64,000 nt of DNA. It comes from Sphaerisporangium aureirubrum. Lineage in GTDB: Bacteria > Actinomycetota > Actinomycetes > Streptosporangiales > Streptosporangiaceae. Each line of letters starts with the position of its first letter. Position 1 is the first letter of the stretch. Where the stretch lies: positions 1-64,000 of the forward strand of contig NZ_JBHSRF010000035.1 in the NCBI RefSeq assembly GCF_042658925.1, given 5' to 3'. This document shows positions 1-7,323 of this stretch, one piece after another. The position numbers were made by a program, and so were the translations under genes. A model generated the notes under the pieces. It searched no databases and was not told the DNA's origin. It saw nothing but the letters and a program-made list of their open reading frames with translations.

Positions 1-2
1 AC

Positions 3-53
3 CACTACATCATGATCCACACCGAACAGATCTCCGGACGACGCCTCACCTGA
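3..53 (+). CDS. C-terminal end of an unidentified protein (cut by window edge)
   Basis: An open frame runs from the left edge to a TGA at 51-53 and would encode about 16 residues ending in ISGRRLT. Thirteen of 16 codons end in G or C, as in the neighbouring real genes. It would converge on the arsenic gene that ends at 105. Too little is present to assign a family, and a chance open frame is possible. Confidence 0.35.
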   Translation, partial: HYIMIHTEQISGRRLT

Positions 54-104
54 GCGGCACACTCCAGGTGAGCACCGTCCCACCCCCCGCCGGGGACCGA
101 TCGG

Positions 105-1385
105 TCATGCGCATGGGCGGACGCCACGAGACCGGGATGTCGCCGGCCCGGCCGGGAGCCCGACGGCGGGGCTGCGGCGTTCGATCATGAGGACGTCGCG
201 CCAGACGCCGTGATGGAAGCCGATGCGTTCGCGGGTGCCGACGACGCGGAAGCCGGCGGCCTGGTGCAAGGCCAGGCTGGCGGTGTTCTCGGGGAAGACG
301 CCGGACTGGATGGTCCAGACGCCGGCGTCCTCGCTGGCGGTGATGAAGGCGTTCAGGAGGGCGCGGCCGATGCCGCGGGAGTGGTGGGCGGGGTGGACGT
401 AGACGCTGTGCTCGATGACGCCGGCGTAGACGGGGCGCGCGGAGACGCGGGAGGCGGCCACCCAGGCGACCACCTGGCCGGTCCCGGTGTCGGTGACGAC
501 GTAGCGGAGGTGCGGGAGTCTGGCGGAGGTGAAGTTCTCCCAGGTGGGAACCGTGGTCTCGAAGCTGGCGTGGCCGGTGTCGAGGCCGATCCGGTAGACG
601 TCCAGGACCTGCTCGGCGTCGGTGTCGCGCATGGGGCGGATTTCGAGGCCCTCGGCGATGGGGGGCTTGGTGGCCTGGACGATGGCCGAGTGGACGCCGT
701 CGCCGTGGTGAGCGGTCAGGGTGATGGTGATGCCGGTGAAGCCGGCGTCCAGGAGCAGGGTGCGGTACTGGGTGACGGTCAGGGAGCCGGCGGTGCAGCC
801 GATGCGGTCCTCGGTGCGGCGGCGGGGTTCGTCGTCGGTGGCGGTGTCCTCGGTGACGACGTCGCTGACGCCGAAACGGCCGCCGGGGCGTAGCACGCGG
901 AACGCCTCGGCCAGGGTGGCGGGCTTGTCGTCGGACAGGTTGATGACGCAGTTGGAGATGATCACGTCGACCGTGCGGCCGGGCAGGGGCACGTGTTCGA
1001 TGGTGCCGTGCAGGAACTCGGCGTTGGTGACACCGGCCTGCCCGGCGTTGCGGCGGGCGAGTTCCAGCATGTCGGGGCTGGCGTCCAGGCCGTAGGCCTT
1101 GCCGGTGGGGCCGACGCGGCGGGCCGACAGCAGGACGTCGATGCCGCCGCCGGAGCCGAGGTCCAGCACGGTGTCACCCTGGCGCAGGTCGGCGACGGCC
1201 ACGGGGTTGCCGCAGCCCAGGCTGGCGCGCAGAGCGCCCTCGGGCAGGGCGGCGGTGTCGTCGTAGCCGACGGCGCCGAAGCAGCCCTCACCGAAGGAGC
1301 CGGGATCGCAGTCGGTGACGTCCTGGCCGGTCATCGCGGTCCTGGCGAGCCTGGAGTAGCGGTCGACGATCTCCTCATGCGCCAC
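105..1385 (-). CDS. arsM: Fused arsenite S-adenosylmethionine methyltransferase (ArsM) - GNAT acetyltransferase (ArsN-like)
   Basis: A two-domain protein of 426 residues. Residues 1-238 are a class I SAM methyltransferase with the glycine-rich motif DLGSGGGID near 75-83. Cysteines at 58, 146 and 197 (GCGNP, SNCVIN, GCTAG) match the three As(III)-binding cysteines of ArsM, which methylates arsenite. Residues about 246-402 form a GNAT domain with the acetyl-CoA loop HHSRGIGRALL near 334-344. It resembles the phosphinothricin/arsinothricin N-acetyltransferase (ArsN1) group. It starts 11 bp after arsR, so the two are probably one arsenic-induced operon. Seen: both domains and all cysteines in one uninterrupted frame. 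Inferred: methylation of As(III) coupled to acetylation of an amino-arsonate such as arsinothricin. The GNAT substrate is not proven. Confidence 0.88.
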   Translation of the reverse strand: MAHEEIVDRYSRLARTAMTGQDVTDCDPGSFGEGCFGAVGYDDTAALPEGALRASLGCGNPVAVADLRQGDTVLDLGSGGGIDVLLSARRVGPTGKAYGLDASPDMLELARRNAGQAGVTNAEFLHGTIEHVPLPGRTVDVIISNCVINLSDDKPATLAEAFRVLRPGGRFGVSDVVTEDTATDDEPRRRTEDRIGCTAGSLTVTQYRTLLLDAGFTGITITLTAHHGDGVHSAIVQATKPPIAEGLEIRPMRDTDAEQVLDVYRIGLDTGHASFETTVPTWENFTSARLPHLRYVVTDTGTGQVVAWVAASRVSARPVYAGVIEHSVYVHPAHHSRGIGRALLNAFITASEDAGVWTIQSGVFPENTASLALHQAAGFRVVGTRERIGFHHGVWRDVLMIERRSPAVGLPAGPATSRSRGVRPCA

Positions 1386-1396
1386 GAACGGCCTCC

Positions 1397-1732
1397 TCAG
1401 TCGCAGGTGGGGGCGGCGGGGACCGGGTTGCCCATCACCACGTCGGCGGCGGTGGGGAAGCAGCGCACGCAGGCGTCGTTGATCCGGTAGAACGACGCCG
1501 CGCCGCGCCGTTCGACCAGGACGAAGCGGACCTCGGCCAGGATCTTCAGGTGGTGGGACACGGTCGACTGCCCCACCCCGGACGCGGCCACGATCTCACC
1601 GACGCTCATCGGCTCCCGGCGCCTGGCCAGCAGCGACACGATCTGGATGCGGGTGGCGTCGGCCAGCGCCCGGAACCAGCTCGCGTACTCCTCGGCGTCG
1701 GGCCGCGCCAACGGCCCCTCCTCAGCTATCAT
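1397..1732 (-). CDS. arsR: ArsR/SmtB-family arsenic-responsive repressor
   Basis: A small winged-helix repressor. The recognition-helix region reads SGVGQSTVSHHLKIL, followed by a wing VERRGAASFYRI, as in ArsR/SmtB proteins. The tail has two cysteines spaced CVRC and a final TCD, plausible As(III) ligands. The classical ELCVCDL metal site is absent. Two starts are possible. ATG at 1732 lies inside the palindrome and has no Shine-Dalgarno sequence. TTG at 1711 has GAGGAGGGG upstream at good spacing and would give 104 residues with the palindrome entirely upstream. The downstream neighbour is the ArsM-ArsN fusion, so it most likely represses its own operon until arsenite binds. Confidence 0.85.
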   Translation of the reverse strand: MIAEEGPLARPDAEEYASWFRALADATRIQIVSLLARRREPMSVGEIVAASGVGQSTVSHHLKILAEVRFVLVERRGAASFYRINDACVRCFPTAADVVMGNPVPAAPTCD

Positions 1733-1766
1733 CGATAATCGACGATATACGATGATAGCTGAGGAG
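1718..1766. promoter_or_regulatory. Perfect 17-bp inverted repeat at the arsR start (probable operator)
   Basis: The left arm CTCCTCAGCTATCATCG (1718-1734) and its exact reverse complement (1750-1766) flank a 15-bp AT-rich spacer. The element overlaps the 5' end of arsR and lies 28 bp beyond the erm stop codon. Self-regulated ArsR genes usually carry a dyad operator here. Each arm also contains GAGGAG, which can act as the ribosome-binding site for the TTG start of arsR. A hairpin stopping erm read-through is an alternative, but no T-run follows. Confidence 0.6.
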
Positions 1767-1793
1767 TCCACACCTGGCCAGGTCACGGCGGCG

Positions 1794-2621
1794 TCATCGG
1801 CACAGGCGGCCCCACAGGGCCACCCACTGATCGGGGTGGACGTACCCGACGACGGCGTCGCGGGGGATCTGCGCGGCCCGCAGTGCCGCGTCGACCCCGT
1901 CGTAGCGGGTCCTCAGTGAGGCCCGTACCGAGCCACCGGTGCCGCCGAAGCACAGTTCGACCAGCTCACGGTAGGAGCGCGGGCCGTGCACGAGCGGCTC
2001 GGGTCTGCGCTCGATCCGCAGGATCGCCGAATCGACCGACGGCACGGGGCGGAACGCCTGCCTGCGGATCGTCTCGCCGAGCCGCCAGTGGAACCACGGC
2101 CACGACCGCACCGTGACCAGGCTCCACCGGCCGTAGTCGCCGCTGCGCTTGCGGGCGTACTCGCGCTGGGTGAGCAGCGTCGCCGAGGTCAGCGACGGCG
2201 CGTGCAGGCACCAGTCGACGATCTTCGACGTGATCGAGTACGGGATGTTCCCCACGACGGCGAACGGCTCGCGCGGGGCCCGGGCGCGGGTGAAGTCGCC
2301 CCTGACCACGTCGATCCGGGAATCGCCGCGGGTACGCGCGGCCAGGCGTCCGGCCGGCCGGGGGTCGATCTCGTACCCGACGACACGCGCGCCCGCCTCG
2401 GCCAGCGCGAGGGTGAGCACGCCCTCGCCCGCGCCGGGCTCCAGCACGAGCCCTTCCGGCGCGGCGGCCCTGACCATGAGTTCGACGGCATGCCTGTCGA
2501 CCAGGAAGTTCTGCGAGAACGTACGCCGCGCCCGATCGGCGGGCGTGCGGCCGCCGCCGCTGCTGCTCCTGGCCTTCTTCTGGGTGTGTGAATAATTTCC
2601 GTGCGCGAGATTCTGCGCCAC
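1794..2621 (-). CDS. erm: Erm-family 23S rRNA (adenine-2058) dimethyltransferase
   Basis: 275 residues with the hallmarks of the KsgA/Erm family: FSQNFL at 35-40, the SAM loop EPGAGEG at 61-67, and the catalytic NIPY at 125-128. The basic Ser/Gly-rich N-terminal tail before FSQNFL and the overall length resemble ErmE-type enzymes of actinomycetes. These methylate A2058 of 23S rRNA and confer macrolide-lincosamide-streptogramin B resistance. The start is GTG, with GGAAGGG seven bases upstream. A 25-codon leader peptide and two hairpins lie between promoter and gene, so expression is probably inducible by ribosome stalling. ArsR follows 61 bp downstream on the same strand. KsgA is excluded by the tail and by the leader arrangement. 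Confidence 0.9.
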   Translation of the reverse strand: MAQNLAHGNYSHTQKKARSSSGGGRTPADRARRTFSQNFLVDRHAVELMVRAAAPEGLVLEPGAGEGVLTLALAEAGARVVGYEIDPRPAGRLAARTRGDSRIDVVRGDFTRARAPREPFAVVGNIPYSITSKIVDWCLHAPSLTSATLLTQREYARKRSGDYGRWSLVTVRSWPWFHWRLGETIRRQAFRPVPSVDSAILRIERRPEPLVHGPRSYRELVELCFGGTGGSVRASLRTRYDGVDAALRAAQIPRDAVVGYVHPDQWVALWGRLCR

Positions 2622-2670
2622 AGCACTGCCCTTCCGGGTCCTCGAGAATGTCGGGTCTCGAAGGGCCCTG

Positions 2671-2707
2671 GGCGCGCCGCAGACGCGCCGGCCTCAGATC
2701 AGGCCGG
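2671..2707 (-). promoter_or_regulatory. Paired hairpins between erm leader and erm (candidate attenuator)
   Basis: Two stems lie just downstream of the leader stop codon. The first is CCGGCCT/AGGCCGG with a 6-nt loop (2688-2707). The second is GGCGCG/CGCGCC with a 7-nt loop (2671-2689), and it shares two bases with the first, so the two compete. No T-run follows, which favours masking of the erm ribosome-binding site or a structural attenuator over an intrinsic terminator. Confidence 0.5.
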
Positions 2708-2720
2708 GATCAGGCTGGGA

Positions 2721-2798
2721 TCACCGCGTCCACCGGCGGGCCAGAGCCCGGCCGCGGCGGATGCGGATGAAAGCGGGGCAGCAGAACATGGATGCCAT
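2721..2798 (-). CDS. Leaderless 25-residue Arg-rich leader peptide controlling erm
   Basis: The open frame starts ATG GCA TCC ATG and ends TGA at 2721-2723. The peptide has a CCP motif followed by FIRIRRGRALARRW, so it contains several Arg-X-Arg (+X+) triplets. Such triplets are known to stall ribosomes when a macrolide occupies the exit tunnel. A -10 hexamer ends seven bases before the ATG, so the transcript should begin at or next to the start codon, as described for actinomycete erm leaders. It is followed by hairpins and then erm. The role is inferred from position and motif; homologues have not been searched. Confidence 0.65.
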   Translation of the reverse strand: MASMFCCPAFIRIRRGRALARRWTR

Positions 2799-2805
2799 GC
2801 GCGTC

Positions 2806-2835
2806 ACTGTAGGCAGCGGCCGACCAGGCAGGCAA
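2806..2835 (-). promoter_or_regulatory. Promoter of the erm leader transcript
   Basis: On the minus strand, TTGCCT (2830-2835) and TACAGT (2806-2811) are separated by 18 bp. The predicted transcription start coincides with the leader ATG at 2798. The sequence just upstream of the -35 hexamer is TTAATCC, modestly AT-rich, which leaves WhiB7-type activation possible but unproven. Confidence 0.55.
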
Positions 2836-3037
2836 AGGATTAACGTGACGCGCGCGCACCGGACCACCGGCCTCACGGATCGGAAGTCAGAATATTAACC
2901 CGGAATCACCGTCGATGATCAACCGTGGTTCGGACCCGTTGACATATTCGTCAACCGCGCTCTCAGCCGGCGTATCAATCGCTCATTAGAGTCGCGCCGA
3001 AGGCCAAGAGCGCACGACGAGAGCGGGGGTCGGTCGA

Positions 3038-5584
3038 ATGAGGTTCCGATTAGGGAACGTAATGCTCACGGCGACGATTGTCGCCGGGTCGGTGCTGGTG
3101 AGCGCCACGCCGGCCACGGCCGCGCTGGATACTACCGGACAATGGGGATCGCTGCTCCCCTGGCCGGTTGTTCCGATAAACAGCGCGTTGACGGCGGATG
3201 GCAAACTGATGACATTCGGCACGGACGGCGGCGGTGTTCAGGGCGGGCAATGGAACTTCGACGTCTGGAATCCGGCGACGAATACCCATGTCACACCCGC
3301 GAATACGACGTTCACGGATCTATTCTGTTCGGCGCAGGTGTACGACCCGATACGCGACGTGGTGTTCACCGTGGGCGGTGACGACAACCTCGATGTGAGC
3401 GTCGCCGGGCCGTCCGGTGTGACCAGTTACTCCGCCGCGACCGGCATCCTCGACGAGGCGCCGATGAACATGCCCCGGTGGTACCCCACCGCGACCGTGA
3501 TGCCCAGCGGGGAGATCGTCGCCGAGGGCGGTTCGCTGCTGGGCCCGGACGGTCCGGGCGTGCCCACGCCGGAGAAGTACGCGCCGGGCGCGGGCTGGTA
3601 CACGCTGGACGGCGCGACCAGCGCCTACGCGTACGGCGACGACCAGAACCGCTGGTGGTACCCGCGCTCGTGGGTCGCGCCCAACGGCAAGATCTTCGGC
3701 ATCACGGGCTCGAACATGTACTACCTGGACCCGCGGGGAAACGGCGCGGTCACGGCGGCGGGCACCTTCCCGGGCGGCAACATCGGCGCCACGTCGACGG
3801 CCGTCATGTACCGGCCCGGGAAGATCCTCCAGGTCGGCGGCGGCGCGTACAGCAATGGAGGCGGCGGAGCCGGTTCGACGGCGGCCACCACGGTGGACAT
3901 CAACGGCGCCACGCCGGTGGTGGCCGGTGCGGCGCCGCTGACGTTCGGGCGGCACTGGGCCACCTCGACCGTGCTGCCCACGGGCGACGTGCTGGTGACC
4001 GGTGGTTCGTCGGGCAACAACGAGGAGGTGGGGGTGGCGCATGAGCCGGAACTGTGGCACCCGGAGACCGGCAGCTGGAGCGTGCTCCCCGCCGAGACAC
4101 AGATGCGGCTCTACCACTCCTCCGCCACCCTGCTGCCGGACGGGCGGGTCCTGGTCGGCGGCGGCGGCGCGCCGGGCCCGGTCACCAATCTCGACGCGCA
4201 GATCTACTCACCGCCGTACCTGTTCGACGGGAACACCCCGGCCCCCCGGCCGGTGATCTCCGCCGCGCCCGCCACGCTGACCTACGGCACGGCGTTCAGC
4301 GTCACGACCAGCGGGCTGCCGGCCTCGGGCGCCCGCGCGACGCTCGTCCGGGCCAGCGCGGTGACCCACTCGTTCAACAGCGGCCAGCGGTTCCTGGAAC
4401 TCCCCATGACCGGCACCGGCGCCACCCGCAGCGTGACCGCGCCCGCAAGCGCCATCGTCGCGCCGCCCGGCCTGTACCTGCTGTTCGTGATGGACGCCAC
4501 CGGTACGCCGTCGGTGGCCAAGCTGGTCAACATCAACCCTCCCGGCGGCAGCGGCGCCCCGGCGAAGGTGTTCGACCCGTTCGAGGACGGTGCCGTGGCC
4601 CCCTCCGGCGGCTCCATCGCTTACTCGACGGGCGGCACCTTCGGCCCGTGGACGGTGACGAACGGGCTCTCCCGCGACCAGGCGGCCGCGCACGGCGGCC
4701 TCGGCGGCACCGGTCACCACATCGACCTGGAGGACAACGGGCAGGTGCGGCGCACCGTCACCGGCCTCACGCCGGGCACCACGTACACGCTGACGCTCAG
4801 GTACGCGCGCTCCCGGGCGGTCACCGGCACGGTCTCGGCCAACGTGGCGATCGCGGACCTCGACAGCAACTGGTCGGCGGCGAACCAGTCCGGAAGCGGC
4901 TTCGGCCTGCTCTCCAAATCGTTCACCGCCACGGCCGCCTCGCACACGCTGACCGTGCGCGGAGTCTCCAGCCCCTCGGCGGCGGACGGCATGATCGTGG
5001 ACGATCTGACGATCGTGCCGACCGGGGTCCCCGCGCTCGCGCCGCTGCTCGTCGACGGCATGGAGGGCGGCGACAAGGCCGACTACGGCGGCTGGATCGA
5101 GTACGCCCCCGGCGGCGGCTTCGGCCCCTGGTCGGTGACCGCCACCGTGTCCCGCGACCAGGCCGCCCACCACACGGGCTTCGGCTACGTGGGCCACCAT
5201 CTGGACCTCGACGACGACGGCCAGGCGCAGCGCACCGTCTCCGGGCTGGTCCCGGGCACGACGTACCGCCTCTCACTGCGCTACGCCCGCCACATCGCCG
5301 TCACCGGTCCGGTCTCCGCCAACGTGTCCATCGCCGGCCTGAACCACACCTGGTCCGCGTCCAACCCGTCCGACGGACCATGGCAGACCCTCGCCCTGAC
5401 CTTCACCGCGACCGCGTCCAGCCACCCGCTGACACTGCGGGGGGTCTCCAGTACGGACGGCTGCTGCGGCATGGTCACCGACAGCCTGGTGATCTGGCGC
5501 GGCCCCACCGCGTTCAGCGGCCAGTCGGCGCTCGCGCCTTCGAGCACCACCCGATCAGCCGCCCCGGCACAGCACCACCACTGA
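3038..5584 (+). CDS. Secreted galactose oxidase/glyoxal oxidase-like copper radical oxidase with two C-terminal beta-sandwich repeats
   Basis: 848 residues with a Sec signal ending ATPATAA near residue 29. The core is a Kelch-type propeller plus the DUF1929 C-terminal sandwich of galactose oxidases. The radical-copper set is visible: Cys97 (FCSAQ) and Tyr149 (RWYPT) for the thioether cross-link, Tyr359-His360 (RLYHSS) and His444 (VTHSFN). The family oxidises primary alcohols or aldehydes to aldehydes or acids plus H2O2. Two similar modules follow at about 511-670 and 673-830. Each contains FGPW, SRDQAA, GHH, TPGTTY-like and SANV segments and is probably a carbohydrate-binding or DUF642-like sandwich. 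The protein ends in Ser/Thr/Pro then three histidines. The erm leader is divergent. Substrate unknown; galactose or cell-wall glycans are plausible. Confidence 0.85.
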   Translation: MRFRLGNVMLTATIVAGSVLVSATPATAALDTTGQWGSLLPWPVVPINSALTADGKLMTFGTDGGGVQGGQWNFDVWNPATNTHVTPANTTFTDLFCSAQVYDPIRDVVFTVGGDDNLDVSVAGPSGVTSYSAATGILDEAPMNMPRWYPTATVMPSGEIVAEGGSLLGPDGPGVPTPEKYAPGAGWYTLDGATSAYAYGDDQNRWWYPRSWVAPNGKIFGITGSNMYYLDPRGNGAVTAAGTFPGGNIGATSTAVMYRPGKILQVGGGAYSNGGGGAGSTAATTVDINGATPVVAGAAPLTFGRHWATSTVLPTGDVLVTGGSSGNNEEVGVAHEPELWHPETGSWSVLPAETQMRLYHSSATLLPDGRVLVGGGGAPGPVTNLDAQIYSPPYLFDGNTPAPRPVISAAPATLTYGTAFSVTTSGLPASGARATLVRASAVTHSFNSGQRFLELPMTGTGATRSVTAPASAIVAPPGLYLLFVMDATGTPSVAKLVNINPPGGSGAPAKVFDPFEDGAVAPSGGSIAYSTGGTFGPWTVTNGLSRDQAAAHGGLGGTGHHIDLEDNGQVRRTVTGLTPGTTYTLTLRYARSRAVTGTVSANVAIADLDSNWSAANQSGSGFGLLSKSFTATAASHTLTVRGVSSPSAADGMIVDDLTIVPTGVPALAPLLVDGMEGGDKADYGGWIEYAPGGGFGPWSVTATVSRDQAAHHTGFGYVGHHLDLDDDGQAQRTVSGLVPGTTYRLSLRYARHIAVTGPVSANVSIAGLNHTWSASNPSDGPWQTLALTFTATASSHPLTLRGVSSTDGCCGMVTDSLVIWRGPTAFSGQSALAPSSTTRSAAPAQHHH

Positions 5585-5592
5585 ACGACGGC

Positions 5593-5634
5593 ACCACGTC
5601 GCCCCGGACCATGCCCGGTCCGGGGCGACGTGGT
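5593..5634. terminator. Bidirectional hairpin terminator
   Basis: A perfect 18-bp stem (5593-5610 with 5617-5634) and a 6-nt loop lie between the convergent oxidase and SDR genes, touching the SDR stop codon. There is no clear T-run, as is usual in high-GC actinomycetes. Confidence 0.75.
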
Positions 5635-6329
5635 CACCAGGCCATCGCCCCCTGACGGTCGCGGAAGGTGCCGGTCGGCCCGTCCGGCCCAATGGTGGCG
5701 AGTTCGACGATCGCGTCGGTTCCCTCGGTCACCGTCTGCGGGCCGCTGTGACCGTTGAAGTCGGTCGCGGTGTAGCCCGGGTCGGCCGCGTTCACCTTCA
5801 CGTCCGGCCAGGCCTTCGCGTACTGGGTCGTCAGCATGGTCACGGCGGCCTTCGACGACGTGTAGAGCGGCGTGACGATCCTCGACTCGACGCGCGCGGC
5901 GTCGTGGGTCGCGGCGAACGACCCCATGCCGCTCGACACGTTGACGATGACCGGGTTGGCCGACCTCCGCAGCAGGGGCAGGAACGCGTGGGTCACCCGG
6001 ACGATCCCCACGACGTTGACCTCGAACACCGCGCCGGCGTCGGCGGCCGTGATCTGGTCGGCGGGGTTGTGGGTCCCGTGGATGCCCGCGTTGTTGACGA
6101 GGACGTCGACGAGGCCTTCGTGAGCCTCGATGTCGGCGGCGGCCGCGGCCACGGACGCGTCGTCGGTCACGTCGATCTGGACGAAACGGGCACCGAGCGC
6201 GTCGGCCGCCGCCTGGCCGCGCTCGGGGTCGCGGGCGCCGACGAGGACGGTGTGGCCGGCCTCGATCAACCGGCGAGCGGTCTCGTACCCGAGGGATCTG
6301 TTGGCTCCTGTGATGAACGTCGTGGTCAT
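5634..6329 (-). CDS. Short-chain dehydrogenase/reductase
   Basis: A classical SDR of 231 residues: the nucleotide motif TGANRSLG at 7-14, NNAG at 79-82, Ser133 region VSSGMG, and the catalytic YxxxK as Tyr156-Lys160 (YTSSK). The TGANRSLG fingerprint is typical of carbonyl-reductase-like SDRs using NADPH. The start is ATG at 6329 with GGAGAG seven bases upstream; an in-frame upstream extension lacks support. It is transcribed divergently from an XRE regulator 103 bp away, a pairing seen often in actinomycetes, and is probably controlled by it. Substrate unknown. Confidence 0.85.
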   Translation of the reverse strand: MTTTFITGANRSLGYETARRLIEAGHTVLVGARDPERGQAAADALGARFVQIDVTDDASVAAAAADIEAHEGLVDVLVNNAGIHGTHNPADQITAADAGAVFEVNVVGIVRVTHAFLPLLRRSANPVIVNVSSGMGSFAATHDAARVESRIVTPLYTSSKAAVTMLTTQYAKAWPDVKVNAADPGYTATDFNGHSGPQTVTEGTDAIVELATIGPDGPTGTFRDRQGAMAW

Positions 6330-6432
6330 GTGTCCACTCTCCGGCGGTGCGGAGAGCGGAACCAGTGCCCTCCGCGACGGTGGGACAGCCAGTACCAGGC
6401 ACGACGGCGGCCCGGCGGGGCATGATGGTCTC

Positions 6433-7281
6433 GTGGACGAGACCCTTGGCACGGCGTTGCGCCGCTGGCGCGACCGGCTGTCTCCCCTCGACGTCGGGCG
6501 CACCGTGCGGCCCGGACGCCGGGCGGCGGGGTTGCGGCGCGAGGAACTGGCCGAGCTCGCGGGGCTGTCGGTCGACTATGTGGTGCGGCTGGAGCAGGGG
6601 CGCGCCACGAGCCCTTCGGCGCAGGTCGTCGCGAGCCTGGCCAGGGCGCTTCAGCTGGAACCCGTGGAGCGCGATCACGCCTTCCGGCTGGCCGGCCTCC
6701 TCCCGCCACGGGAGGGAACGATCTCCACGCATGTGCCGGCGGGAGTCCAGCGGGTGCTGGCGCGCCTCGGAGAGTTCCCGGTGGGCGTGTTCAGCGCCGA
6801 CTGGACTCTGCTGTCCTGGACCCCCGCGTGGGCGGTGCTGCTCGGCGACCCCGGCGCGCGGACGCCGATCGAGCGGAACCTGGTGCGGGCGGTCTTCGAC
6901 CTGGGGCCGAGAGGGCTCGCGTCCTGGCCCGTCCTCAACGAGGGCGACGCCCTGAAACCCGCCCTCGTCGCCGACCTGCGCACGGCCCTCGTCGACCACC
7001 CACGTGACCGCGGACTGATCGACCTCGTCACAGACCTGCGCTCCATCAGCGGGGAGTTCGCCCGGCTGTGGGACGAGGGCGCGGTCGGCCGGCACGTCTC
7101 GGCCCGCAAGACCATCGTGCATCCCCAGGTCGGCGAGGTGACATGCGACTGCGACGTGCTCACCGTCCCCGGCTGCGACGTCCGGCTCGTCGTCTACACA
7201 GTGGCCGCGGGTTCCGCCGACGCGGAAAAGCTGGAGTTCCTGCGGGTCACGAACGGCGTCCCCACCGAAGTCGATCGATAA
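6433..7281 (+). CDS. XRE-family regulator with MmyB-like ligand-binding domain
   Basis: 282 residues. The N-terminal helix-turn-helix (about 25-85) contains RPGRRAAGLRREELAELAG and SVDYVVRLEQGR, the standard signature of this family. The C-terminal region (about 105-275) matches the MmyB-like PAS-type domain (FSADWTLLSWTPAWAVLLGD), thought to bind a small hydrophobic ligand. The start is GTG at 6433; no in-frame ATG lies nearby. It probably regulates the divergent SDR and itself. The ligand is unknown. Confidence 0.82.
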   Translation: MDETLGTALRRWRDRLSPLDVGRTVRPGRRAAGLRREELAELAGLSVDYVVRLEQGRATSPSAQVVASLARALQLEPVERDHAFRLAGLLPPREGTISTHVPAGVQRVLARLGEFPVGVFSADWTLLSWTPAWAVLLGDPGARTPIERNLVRAVFDLGPRGLASWPVLNEGDALKPALVADLRTALVDHPRDRGLIDLVTDLRSISGEFARLWDEGAVGRHVSARKTIVHPQVGEVTCDCDVLTVPGCDVRLVVYTVAAGSADAEKLEFLRVTNGVPTEVDR

Positions 7282-7323
7282 CCGGCCGCGTCAATGGCCG
7301 CGCGCCGGCCGTCCCACGAACAG

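Noticed and set aside
210..893. Long plus-strand open frame rich in Gly, Ala, Val and Asp opposite the arsenic gene
   Set aside because: It mirrors the codon bias of the minus-strand ArsM-ArsN gene, has low complexity and matches no family.
1752..1919. Plus-strand frame starting in the arsR palindrome
   Set aside because: It runs antisense through the erm 3' end and its start is just the mirrored arm of the dyad; no family similarity.
5281..7122. 613-codon minus-strand frame spanning the SDR and XRE genes
   Set aside because: It overlaps two well-supported genes in other frames and its translation is Arg/His/Pro-rich noise typical of antisense frames in GC-rich DNA.
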